Source: a virus
Reading direction: 5' to 3' (one strand)
IMG/VR virus record: IMGVR_UViG_3300048591_000148
Coordinates: 1-42,521 of that record
Length of the DNA: 42,521 nucleotides
In this document: positions 33,046 to 39,280 of the stretch, piece after piece
Numbering within the stretch: position 1 is the stretch's first letter
Layout: the number at the start of each line of letters is the position of its first letter
Position numbers and translations under genes: made by a program
The notes under the pieces: generated by a model
What the model was told of the DNA's origin: nothing
What the model saw: only the letters and a program-made list of their open reading frames with translations
Databases searched by the model: none

Positions 33046-34274
33046 TACAAGCACGAGCTATAGAAATAATGCTATCTGGCGAGAATGTACTATTGACAGG
33101 ACAAGCTGGTAGTGGTAAAACATGGACAATCAATGAGTTTGTGAAACAGGCGAAACGTAAGCACAAAAAAGTTGTTGTTACTGCCACTACTGGTCTTGCA
33201 TCATCACATATTGGTGGACAAACTATACATAGCTGGTCTGGCATGGGGTTAGATGACCACTTGCACGATGACTACATCTATACAATGAGTGAAACTAGGA
33301 AGAAAGACATTCGCAAAACTGATGTTCTGATAATTGACGAAATTAGTATGATGCATGATTATAACTTGGATATGGTTGACGAAGCCATGAGGATTATCCG
33401 TGAGAATGATAGTCCGTTTGGGGGGATTCAAGTTATCCTAGTTGGAGACTTCTTTCAGTTGCCACCAGTGAAACAAGGTGGTTCTGGTAAGTTTGTAGTA
33501 TTCAGTAAAGTTTGGAAGCAAATGAATGTCAAGATATGTTACCTAGAGGAGCAGCACCGACAAGACGATGCGAGATTAGAGGACATCTTAAACGCCATGC
33601 GTGATGGTACGTTGAAACAACGACACATCGACCTCTTAAAGAGTCGTATGGGGCATAAGGCAACCGATAATGTGACTAGATTGTATACGCTGAACATTGA
33701 TGTTGAGAATATCAACAGTGCAAAACTTGCAGAGATACCAGGAGATACGCATTACTATTTGCGTACAAGCCGAGGGCAGTCCTGGAACGATTTGCAAATA
33801 CTGCAGAAAAATGTTTTAGCACCAGAACGATTGGAGATTAAACTAGGGGCTGTCGTTATGGCAGTAAAGAACGACCCAGAAGGCAGGTATTTTAATGGAA
33901 GTATTGGTGTGGTTACTGATTTTTCAACTGACGGTTTTCCTATTGTTGATTTTGGGGATATGTACGCTTATACTGTATACCCTCAAGAGTGGGAATACAA
34001 GCGTGGCGATAGGACTACTGCAGCGATTACTCAAATACCTATAAGATTAGCATATGCTATCACCGTCCATAAATCGCAAGGAATGACCCTGGATACCGCA
34101 GAATTAGACCTATCAAAGGCTTTTGTGGAAGGAATGGGATATGTAGGACTCTCACGAGTACGCAGTTTAGAGACCCTATATTTGAAGGGGATAAATCAAC
34201 GAGCATTGATGGTTAGTGCAGTGGCACGAGCTATAGATGCTAAGTTTAAGGAGAAGAGTAAAGCAAATGAATAG
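33042..34274 (+). CDS. PIF1-/RecD-like superfamily 1 DNA helicase
   Basis: 410 residues. Walker A GQAGSGKT at 20-27, Walker B VLIIDEIS with D99/E100, motif III VGDFFQLPPV near 132, and a late AYAITVHKSQGMTLD motif. This pattern is that of PIF1/RecD2 helicases, which unwind DNA 5' to 3' in replication or recombination. Start in ATGA overlap; GCAGGAG 5 bases before. The longer upstream reading is not used. It is the only helicase in the window. Confidence 0.88.
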   Translation: MIQARAIEIMLSGENVLLTGQAGSGKTWTINEFVKQAKRKHKKVVVTATTGLASSHIGGQTIHSWSGMGLDDHLHDDYIYTMSETRKKDIRKTDVLIIDEISMMHDYNLDMVDEAMRIIRENDSPFGGIQVILVGDFFQLPPVKQGGSGKFVVFSKVWKQMNVKICYLEEQHRQDDARLEDILNAMRDGTLKQRHIDLLKSRMGHKATDNVTRLYTLNIDVENINSAKLAEIPGDTHYYLRTSRGQSWNDLQILQKNVLAPERLEIKLGAVVMAVKNDPEGRYFNGSIGVVTDFSTDGFPIVDFGDMYAYTVYPQEWEYKRGDRTTAAITQIPIRLAYAITVHKSQGMTLDTAELDLSKAFVEGMGYVGLSRVRSLETLYLKGINQRALMVSAVARAIDAKFKEKSKANE

Positions 34275-34404
34275 GAATATTAACCTTATCGAGAAACTAA
34301 TAACACGAAAGAGGTTACTAGACGAAGCAGCAAAACGCAGGGCTGAGAAACGCAGGAAGCAAAAGAAGTTTGCCAAAGAACAACGCAGAAAAAATCCCCA
34401 ATAA
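34267..34404 (+). CDS. Small very basic protein (45 residues)
   Basis: ATG 34267 overlaps the helicase stop region. MNRNINLIEKLITRKRLLDE then RRAEKRRKQKKFAKEQRRK; one basic amphipathic helix, likely nucleic-acid binding. It ends just before the hairpin at 34410. Confidence 0.58.
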   Translation: MNRNINLIEKLITRKRLLDEAAKRRAEKRRKQKKFAKEQRRKNPQ

Positions 34405-34482
34405 AAAAGAACCCAGGCATAGGGGAGTCCTGGGTTCAAAGAAAGGAGTTAAGCGTAGAGTAACGACAAAGAAATCTCTACA
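34402..34482 (-). ncRNA. Small RNA with anti-Shine-Dalgarno-like seed, unassigned class
   Basis: Predicted from the promoter at 34489-34517 and a minus-strand terminator. 5' part: GTAGAG (34476-34481) pairs with CTCTAC (34455-34460). Then an unpaired stretch CTTAACTCCTTTCTTT (34437-34452 region), complementary to the phage ribosome sites AAGGAGTTA and like the 16S rRNA 3' tail. 3' part: GAACCCAGG/CCTGGGTTC (34409-34437) followed by TTTTTT (34403-34408) on the minus strand. Opposite strand has no T-tract after the hairpin. About 80 nt. No class name can be given. Expression is inferred only. Confidence 0.68.
34403..34437 (-). terminator. Terminator of the minus-strand small RNA
   Basis: GAACCCAGG and CCTGGGTTC form a 9-pair stem with an 11-base loop; T-run TTTTTT follows on the minus strand only (on plus, the stem is followed by AAAGAAAGG). 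Therefore a minus-strand terminator. It may also fold in the tail of the plus-strand helicase mRNA without being a true terminator. Confidence 0.75.
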
Positions 34483-34508
34483 CCAGGTATTATACCATAA
34501 CTCCTTTC
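34441..34508. repeat. Inverted repeat GAAAGGAGTTA / TAACTCCTTTC
   Basis: The 11-base arms at 34441-34451 and 34498-34508 are perfect inverted copies, with GTAGAG/CTCTAC nested inside. The right arm lies within the spacer of the minus-strand promoter. It may act as operator, or fold in any plus-strand read-through RNA. Confidence 0.7.
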
Positions 34509-34517
34509 AAATGTCAA
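34489..34517 (-). promoter_or_regulatory. Minus-strand promoter of the small RNA, perfect consensus
   Basis: On the minus strand: -35 TTGACA (34512-34517), 17-base spacer, -10 TATAAT (34489-34494), predicted start about 34482. No minus-strand gene lies downstream, only an 80-base interval to a terminator. Confidence 0.83.
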
Positions 34518-34579
34518 GAGGTTTATAGGGGTAGTGATACAGAAATGTAAAAACTACAACACATTTTTACGAAAAAGGG

Positions 34580-34608
34580 TTGACTTTTTGAGTAAAGTTT
34601 GATATAAT
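34580..34608 (+). promoter_or_regulatory. Early promoter B (shared family)
   Basis: TTGACT at 34580-34585 and TATAAT at 34603-34608 with 17 bases between; shares AAAGTTTGATATAAT with the promoters at 32049 and 37685. It drives the recombination operon from 34632. Confidence 0.9.
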
Positions 34609-34631
34609 CCCTAGTATGGTGAAAGGATTAA

Positions 34632-34715
34632 ATGGCACTAACATTAATAGTAATAGGGACTTTGTTGCTGGTTTTACTAGCATCACGCAAGTTTCAAAAG
34701 GAGTTAGATAAATGA
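34632..34715 (+). CDS. Mini membrane protein (27 residues)
   Basis: ATG 34632 follows GAAAGGATTAA directly after promoter B. MALTLIVIGTLLLVLLASRK then FQKELDK: one hydrophobic helix and a charged tail. Overlaps the next start. A product this small is a candidate membrane effector or merely a coupling leader. Supported by site spacing and composition. Confidence 0.55.
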   Translation: MALTLIVIGTLLLVLLASRKFQKELDK

Positions 34716-35950
34716 GTAAGCTATTCAAATACAATAGCAAGCTGGTTGGGGTTACATTTGAAGGCAGACAAGCAGTCATCTCTACGCTAACTGGGAAAGA
34801 GCAGTTGCGTGTAAGACGTGAAGCTGACAACGAGTACGACCCGAACGCAGTAGCGGTAGATGTCCTCAAGGGCGAAGAATGGTTGCCTATTGGTTACATA
34901 GCAAAAGACAAGAACCTTGAAATTGCTAAATCAATGGACGCAGACATTCCAGTAGAGATTGTATTGTCAACCATCACAGGTGGCGATGGCAAGAGTTTTG
35001 GAGTAAACATTGAGTTGCAGTACAAAGAAGCACCTGCAGCAAAGACAGCACCAGTGAAGACAGAAGCAAAGAAAGCAGTTAAACCTACTAAAGAACAGAT
35101 GCAACAGGTTCTAGCTTACCTGACTCAGGTAGTTGACGCTAGTGGCAAGAAGACTGTCGAACCTGCAACTTACAACAGTGTATTGCTGGGTAAGAACATC
35201 GAAGTTCAAGAAGTAAATGGTCACAAACGGCTAGAAGGATTCCTAAGCGGTAGCAAGTTCCCAGAACAGTTCTACCAAGAGTTTGACTCGAAGAGTATCC
35301 TCGAAGCTATCCAGAAGAAGCATGGTCTCACAGATGCTGAGATTAAGCAGATTAGCGAGATGTGGGACGTTAACAGTCTTGCATCAACCAACTTTGGCAA
35401 CTCTATCCACTATGCGATGGAGAACTACGATAGAAACTATGAGCTAGGTGACAGAACAAAGTCAGTCAAAGAGTTTAAGACCAAACCACCAGAGATTGGT
35501 GCTAACAAGGCACTCAGTCGTAACCCAGTACTCAAGAAGATTGTTGAATCATTCCATGAGTTGTTCGGTGGTGACTACATCCGCTTCAATGAAGAGTTTG
35601 TATGGGATAGAGAGTTCAAACTTTGTGGCTCTATTGACCGTATCAAAGTAGTTGACCTCAAGAAACGAATCATCCGTATCCAAGACTTTAAGACAGATGC
35701 AGATATACACGAGAAGAAATACCAGTTGTCAACAAGCCCATTCAAAGAAGCTATGGGTAACGAATTGTTAGACTACCACTGGTTACAGCTTTCGTTCTAC
35801 GCATTCATTCTTAACCGTGCAGGTTGGAAGGTCGAAGGCTTAGACGTTTACTGGATGAACGGTGAGAAGTTAGTCTCAGGTGAGAATCCTTGGGAAGAGT
35901 TCAGTCACGATGTGATTGATATAAGTGAAGTAATTTTAGGAGTAGAATAA
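34712..35950 (+). CDS. HIRAN domain fused to PD-(D/E)xK RecB-family nuclease
   Basis: 412 residues. HIRAN domain about 12-95: VTFEGRQAVISTLTGKEQLR, READNEYDPNAVAV, GYIAKDKN; HIRAN domains bind DNA ends or damaged DNA. A linker rich in Ala/Lys/Pro follows. C-terminal nuclease: NEEFVWDREFKLCGSIDRIK, RIIRIQDFKTD (D of SID and D-x-K of QDFKTD), then Q-rich helices LDYHWLQLSFYAF. The nuclease type is shared with RecB/AddB and Cas4 enzymes. Ribosome site AAAAGGAGTTA. Next gene is SSB-like, as in recombination modules. Confidence 0.83.
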   Translation: MSKLFKYNSKLVGVTFEGRQAVISTLTGKEQLRVRREADNEYDPNAVAVDVLKGEEWLPIGYIAKDKNLEIAKSMDADIPVEIVLSTITGGDGKSFGVNIELQYKEAPAAKTAPVKTEAKKAVKPTKEQMQQVLAYLTQVVDASGKKTVEPATYNSVLLGKNIEVQEVNGHKRLEGFLSGSKFPEQFYQEFDSKSILEAIQKKHGLTDAEIKQISEMWDVNSLASTNFGNSIHYAMENYDRNYELGDRTKSVKEFKTKPPEIGANKALSRNPVLKKIVESFHELFGGDYIRFNEEFVWDREFKLCGSIDRIKVVDLKKRIIRIQDFKTDADIHEKKYQLSTSPFKEAMGNELLDYHWLQLSFYAFILNRAGWKVEGLDVYWMNGEKLVSGENPWEEFSHDVIDISEVILGVE

Positions 35951-36400
35951 ATGTCACAAGCATATAAGGTAGCACAGGCATTCCAAGCTACAGTTAGCAA
36001 GGAAGATAAAACACCAAAGACTGTCGAGTTTGATGGTCACGTGTTTAACGCCTGGAAAGTCAAGCTGGAAGGCGAGACTGATAAGGGTTGGATTAACGTA
36101 AATAAAAAACCAGGTAACGAAATCAAGCCAGGCGATGAACTTTACGGAGACATCAACCAAATTGACGGTAAGTTCGGTACGTTCTATAACTTTAAGTCTG
36201 CTAGTCGTCCACTAGGTGAAGCACCTACACAACCAGCAGCACCTGTAAGTAACAGTTCAGAGCTAGATGGCACTGTACACGAGAAACTAGACCACATCAT
36301 CGCATTACTCGAATCAGTAGTATTGCCAGATGGTGTAGCAAAAGTATTCCCTGGTGCAGAACCAACAACTGCTCCTGACCTAGACGATTTGGATATTTAA
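35951..36400 (+). CDS. Single-strand DNA-binding-like protein (149 residues)
   Basis: MSQAYKVAQAFQATVSKEDK then an OB-type beta pattern (FNAWKVKLEGETDKGWINVN, GDELYGDINQIDGKFGTFYN), a Pro/Ala linker and a terminal acidic tail DLDDLDI, the hallmark of SSB tails that recruit partner proteins. Placed one base after the HIRAN-nuclease stop. It is not a close textbook SSB, so this is a functional inference. Confidence 0.68.
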   Translation: MSQAYKVAQAFQATVSKEDKTPKTVEFDGHVFNAWKVKLEGETDKGWINVNKKPGNEIKPGDELYGDINQIDGKFGTFYNFKSASRPLGEAPTQPAAPVSNSSELDGTVHEKLDHIIALLESVVLPDGVAKVFPGAEPTTAPDLDDLDI

Positions 36401-36401
36401 C

Positions 36402-36836
36402 ATGAACCCAGAGCAGACAGCCGAGATAATCGGTAAGATAATGAAGATTAACTATCAGTTGTCTGACGAAGCGTTCCTGAAAAGTTTAACAGGTGATGTT
36501 CTTTCATACATCGGGGTAAAACTCAGTGCTATGAAAGCATCCCTGTTAGAGGTCAAGGTTTCAGCACATAGAGATGCTATGGAGAAGGAAACCCTTATGC
36601 AGAAGGCTAAGGGAGAAGCATTCCTTCGAGCCAAAGCAGAACATAATGCTACAACAGCAGGTGACGCTAAGTACACTGATGAGCAGTTCATACAAGCACA
36701 GAATGAATATACTGAAGCTAAAGTACTTTACGAGAAACTCAAGTCAATCACAGCTGATACACACGACCTGATAGATGCTATCAAGTCCAGGGTAATTGAT
36801 TTGCAGGGTGCACGTAAAGATGAACGACTCTCTTAG
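36402..36836 (+). CDS. Helical protein (144 residues), recombination operon
   Basis: MNPEQTAEIIGKIMKINYQL; almost entirely helical, with coiled coil (MEKETLMQKAKGEAFLRAKA). No catalytic motif. Between SSB-like and RusA genes it could be a recombinase-mediator or structural helper. Unrecognised. Confidence 0.68.
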   Translation: MNPEQTAEIIGKIMKINYQLSDEAFLKSLTGDVLSYIGVKLSAMKASLLEVKVSAHRDAMEKETLMQKAKGEAFLRAKAEHNATTAGDAKYTDEQFIQAQNEYTEAKVLYEKLKSITADTHDLIDAIKSRVIDLQGARKDERLS

Positions 36837-36999
36837 GTTAATCAAGAAGTTTGCTGGTCGCAAGGGCGGTAAACGCAGAGTGAAGAAGGGCTTCGCTAAA
36901 ACCCTAACTAGTGAAAAGGCGAGAGAATATGCCAACAAAAGATGGTCTAAAGATAACGATAACGGGACAGACTCCGAGCAAGAAAAACGCCAGGATTAA
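36820..36999 (+). CDS. Small basic protein (59 residues) overlapping two genes
   Basis: ATG 36820 overlaps the end of the 144-residue gene, and its last 71 bases overlap the RusA start in another frame. MNDSLRLIKKFAGRKGGKRR is very basic, then a polar tail. Two out-of-frame overlaps make it less certain; the tight packing and basic content support it. Confidence 0.5.
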   Translation: MNDSLRLIKKFAGRKGGKRRVKKGFAKTLTSEKAREYANKRWSKDNDNGTDSEQEKRQD

Positions 37000-37318
37000 T
37001 ACCCGTTCAGGAAGGTCATTTCCAAGCAAGAGATACACCGAGTGGCATAAGAACTCAACTAAAGAGCTAGAAACGATTCAACCCTCAGATTTCAACTGGA
37101 TAAAGGGTCTAAAATGCGAAATAAACTACATGTTCTACTGCCAAGATTTGCGTAGACGTGATGTGAGTAACATGCTAGAGTCAGTCAATGACTTATTAGT
37201 AGACCTGGGTATCCTGGAAGATGATGATTGGAAGCATGTCCGAATCGGATGGGCTGATGCAGATTTAGATAGAGAGAATCCACGTGCAGAACTCAACATT
37301 AAACCCTATAGGAGATAA
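36929..37318 (+). CDS. rusA: RusA-like Holliday junction resolvase
   Basis: 129 residues from ATG 36929 (AAAAGG 10 bases before). KITITGQTPSKKNARINTRS at the start, then CEINYMFYCQDLRRRDVSNM: the 'RRDxxN' block with acidic residues and the later VDLGILEDDDWKHVRIGW are the typical RusA motif (D..D). Resolves four-way junctions during recombination and packaging. Overlaps the HNH start. Confidence 0.85.
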   Translation: MPTKDGLKITITGQTPSKKNARINTRSGRSFPSKRYTEWHKNSTKELETIQPSDFNWIKGLKCEINYMFYCQDLRRRDVSNMLESVNDLLVDLGILEDDDWKHVRIGWADADLDRENPRAELNIKPYRR

Positions 37319-37598
37319 GACCCGTGAGTGGCAAGCGTTTACTAGGAAATGGAAGAAGGAACATCCCCCTCAAGACAACGGATGTTACCTATGTGGTATC
37401 TGTGGACACTGGGTGCTTGCTACTGAGACGGTACTCGACCACATACAGAGCAGGTCATCCGCACCCCATCTCGTATTCAGCGAGACCAACATCCAACCAG
37501 CACATTATACGTGCAACGAGAGGAAGGGTAGTTCTCACATTGAACCCATCGTTAGCAGAGAAGTTTATGACTTCCTAACGTGGATGAATAGTTTATAG
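37284..37598 (+). CDS. HNH endonuclease (104 residues)
   Basis: Starts GTG 37284 inside the RusA end, with GAGAG upstream; no better start exists in frame. A pair of zinc knuckles (CYLCGICGHW) and VLDHIQSRSSAP ... NIQPAHYTCNERKG give the core HNH: D-H then N-x-x-x-x-H-x-x-C-N. DNA-nicking enzymes of this family often help terminase in phages. Here it lies in the recombination operon, far from terminase genes. Confidence 0.83.
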   Translation: MQNSTLNPIGDKTREWQAFTRKWKKEHPPQDNGCYLCGICGHWVLATETVLDHIQSRSSAPHLVFSETNIQPAHYTCNERKGSSHIEPIVSREVYDFLTWMNSL

Positions 37599-37684
37599 TG
37601 GTGCGGTGCAACCCTGAAACATGGAGTAAGACGCAGTAATTTAGTTAAATGACTCTTTTTACAAGAGTAGCAGCCACTTTACTA
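37599..37684 (+). other. Short intergenic stretch
   Basis: 86 bases between the HNH stop and promoter C. No gene or clear hairpin terminator; transcription probably continues. Confidence 0.4.
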
Positions 37685-37713
37685 TTGACTTTTCAAGCAA
37701 AGTTTGATATAAT
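37685..37713 (+). promoter_or_regulatory. Early promoter C (shared family)
   Basis: TTGACT at 37685-37690, TATAAT at 37708-37713, 17-base spacer; shares AAAGTTTGATATAAT with the two other promoters. It drives the transglycosylase gene and the tRNA array. Confidence 0.9.
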
Positions 37714-37744
37714 ACCATGTATCGAACGTGGAGATTTAGAGAGA

Positions 37745-37785
37745 CCTGTCAACAACCTAGCGAGGTTAACCCGACATAATGACAG
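37745..37785 (+). other. 5' leader hairpin of the transglycosylase mRNA
   Basis: CTGTCA...TGACAG closes an inner perfect hairpin AACCT-AGCG-AGGTT. It lies in the 113-base leader between promoter C and the gene start, upstream of the ribosome site. Confidence 0.55.
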
Positions 37786-37826
37786 ACTAGACGCATTGTT
37801 CTATACAAACTAACGAAAGGACGTTT

Positions 37827-38440
37827 ATTCGTACAATCGTAAAATGGTCAAAGCCAGCAGCACTCCTTGCTGTTAGTGTAGTCCTTTTAGTTGCTTTTGT
37901 GTTTACGAAGATAGCACATGCTAATTCGATGAATCAGGCTCAACAGAGTGTTTTTCAGTCGCAACAAGAGACTAATAAAATCAAAACTCAACTTGAAGAA
38001 GTAAGTTCTGAAAAGCAGAAACTCAATAAAGAGGTTCAGCTAAAAGAAGAGAAGATAAACCAGCTCGAGAAGGAGAACTCCGAGTTAAAAGGATAAAGCA
38101 AGCTAAACTAGAAGCACAGCGAAAAGCTGCAGCTAGTTCCCAAAAGAGTGTATCTCGGGTAGCTGTCAGTGGAAACTGCTCAGATTGGCTTGCTCAGGCT
38201 GGTATATCAGATACCCATTCTGCGATGATTTTAATTAACAAAGAATCTGGGTGTAACCCTAATGCAGTCAATAAGTCCTCTGGGGCTTGTGGCGTAGCAC
38301 AAGAATTGCCTTGCGGTAAATCTGGGTGTTCATTAGGAGACGGTGCTTGCCAAGTTAGATGGATGAAGTCTTATGTTGAAGGTCGCTACGGTGGCTTTGC
38401 ACAGGCTCTAGCGTTTCATTACGCAAATAACTGGTATTAG
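37827..38440 (+). CDS. Secreted coiled-coil lytic transglycosylase-like protein, made by -1 frameshift
   Basis: Start ATT 37827, six bases after GAAAGGA (37815-37821); no ATG/GTG/TTG exists upstream in frame. Frame 1 to 38096 (89 residues): basic n-region, hydrophobic h-region (AALLAVSVVLLVAFVF), cleavage-like AHA-NS near 32, then coiled coil. Stop TAA 38094. A -1 slip at AAAA (38087-38090) continues the coil as RIKQAKLEAQRKAAASS and adds a transglycosylase domain: INKESGCNPNAVNKSSGACG with the catalytic-type Glu, an Apf/Rpf-like signature, ending at 38440. Total about 204 residues. Degrades wall glycan from outside. Frameshift by sequencing error is the alternative. Confidence 0.75.
38070..38096 (+). 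promoter_or_regulatory. Putative programmed -1 ribosomal frameshift site
   Basis: AAGGAG at 38070-38075 (Shine-Dalgarno-like) lies 11 bases before AAAA (38087-38090), followed by GGA TAA in frame zero. An internal SD about 10-14 bases upstream of an A-rich slip site stimulates -1 shifts in dnaX. The shifted frame starts AGG at 38090 and keeps the coiled coil uninterrupted. Confidence 0.6.
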
Positions 38441-38492
38441 TATCAAGGGTGAGCACCTGTTGCTCTCATGGAAGTCCCTCAAGCAACCATCG
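38441..38492 (+). other. Gene-free start of the tRNA region with hairpin GTTGCT/AGCAAC
   Basis: 38459-38487 shows GTTGCT and AGCAAC as 6-pair arms. No gene. Probably a leader of the RNA array. Confidence 0.4.
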
Positions 38493-38550
38493 GTCAGTGG
38501 ATGAGTGGGTGCACCAGGCATCACACTAGGTTCGAGTCCTAGCACTGGCA
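38493..38550 (+). tRNA. tRNA-like element 1, no anticodon arm
   Basis: T arm CTAGG-TTCGAGT-CCTAG (38526-38542) is perfect and the acceptor pairs GTCAGTG (38493-38499) with CACTGGC (38543-38549), one G-T pair. Only 26 bases separate the 5' acceptor strand and the T arm, against about 42 in a normal tRNA, so no complete D plus anticodon arms fit. One stem GATG/CATC is possible. CCA is not encoded. Probably a minimal tRNA mimic or relic. Confidence 0.45.
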
Positions 38551-38744
38551 TTTTATTCCCCTCGAGGGATTAGGTTTTGACCAAGAATAAAGCATGTTGG
38601 TGGTCTCCGTGCTTTCCCTATTTAAGTACACGTATGCCCTACGGCACGGCACATAGTTTGCCCTTGAAGCCAGTAGGTGTTGGCGTTCCGTTGCCCCACA
38701 AGACCATTAATAGGAAACGATAGGGGGCGATTACGTGTATTTAC
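38551..38744 (+). other. Structured gene-free stretch with pseudoknot-type pairings
   Basis: CCCTAT (38616-38621) pairs ATAGGG (38720-38725), and TACACGTA (38627-38634) pairs TACGTGTA (38732-38739). Order A-B-A'-B' is that of a pseudoknot. A palindrome CCCTCGAGGG-like element lies at about 38565. No gene on either strand fits, so it is probably RNA processed with the flanking tRNAs. Confidence 0.5.
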
Positions 38745-38831
38745 CGAGTGGGGGTGAAGATGGCGAGTCACAACTGTCTGTAAAACAGTTCCCTTCGGGG
38801 TTAGTTGGTTCGAATCCAACCCACTTGACCA
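38745..38831 (+). tRNA. tRNA-Tyr (GTA)
   Basis: Acceptor CGAGTGG/CCACTTG (one G-T), D arm GTGA/TCAC, anticodon stem ACTGT/ACAGT with loop CTGTAAA giving GTA, long variable arm CCC-TTC-GGG as expected for bacterial tRNA-Tyr, T arm GTTGG-TTCGAAT-CCAAC, A73 and encoded CCA. The only fully normal tRNA in the window. Confidence 0.92.
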
Positions 38832-38884
38832 ATTTAGTTTATTTGACGTGTCTGGCATAGCACAGTTATAGTATGCCCCTTTCT

Positions 38885-38961
38885 GTCGCAGTGGTGTAAG
38901 GTAGTTCACACCCCCAGCTCGGGGATATGAGGTTCAGGTTCAAGTCCTGACTGCGACTCCA
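38885..38961 (+). tRNA. tRNA-like element 2, abnormal anticodon arm
   Basis: Acceptor GTCGCAG/CTGCGAC is perfect, D arm GTGT/ACAC good, T arm TCAGG-TTCAAGT-CCTGA perfect, CCA encoded. The anticodon region does not form a 5-pair stem with 7-base loop: the best fold is CCCC-AGCTC-GGGG with a 5-base loop, or a CGG at the expected place with almost no stem. Isotype cannot be named. Total length, 77, is normal. Confidence 0.55.
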
Positions 38962-38965
38962 ATTT

Positions 38966-39047
38966 GGGGAAGATATGGATAGACCAGGCGTAAATCCGCA
39001 AGTCGGAAACCCTTGGCACGAGAGTTCGATTCTCTCCTTCTCCACCA
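38966..39047 (+). tRNA. tRNA-like element 3, abnormal anticodon region
   Basis: Acceptor GGGGAAG/CTTCTCC (one G-T), T arm GAGAG-TTCGATT-CTCTC and CCA are intact. It starts only 4 bases after element 2. The middle (46 bases) resembles a shortened class II tRNA: GGATAGAC is like the D loop of tRNA-Leu and AAG...CTT like a long variable arm, but only GCG-TAAATC-CGC (3 pairs) is left where the anticodon arm should be. Leu(TAA)-derived origin is speculative. Confidence 0.5.
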
Positions 39048-39280
39048 GACATCTGTCAACCAGGTGTAAGTCAGCCAAACGAGATTTCCGTAGAGCTGTT
39101 GATGACAGTTCCGTAGATTAACTCGCCAATCTCGAGCTATAGCTCCAGTATTAGTGGGAGTGCGTTCCCGTTACGTTTTAACTAAACAGGGGTTAATCAC
39201 TCTGTGGCACGGGCTGGGAAACCTAGCCGAACTCGTAACAAATTGGTTGACAGTTGTTTTGTAAAGTAAATGAGGAGAAT
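39048..39280 (+). other. Gene-free structured region after the tRNA array
   Basis: No gene on either strand. Local structures: GGGA-GTGCGT-TCCC (39158-39172 region), GGCTGGG-AAA-CCTAGCC (39210-39226 region, 7 pairs) with outer ACGGG/CTCGT, ATCTC palindromes near 39130, and TTCCGTAGA repeated at about 39088 and 39110. TTGACA at 39247 has no -10 partner. Probably a further RNA part of the array or the leader of the exonuclease operon. Confidence 0.4.

Noticed and set aside
37714-37780. 20-residue reading in the transglycosylase leader
   Set aside because: ATG lies too close to the -10 and has no ribosome site.
38881-38961. tRNA-Pro (CGG) call for element 2
   Set aside because: CGG falls at the right place but the anticodon stem has only two of five pairs, so isotype is left open.
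38622-39078. Minus-strand readings across the tRNA region
   Set aside because: They cover the tRNA-Tyr gene and the tRNA-like elements and have no ribosome sites.
39247-39275. Promoter with TTGACA before the exonuclease operon
   Set aside because: No TATAAT-like hexamer at 16-18 bases; only AAATGA there.
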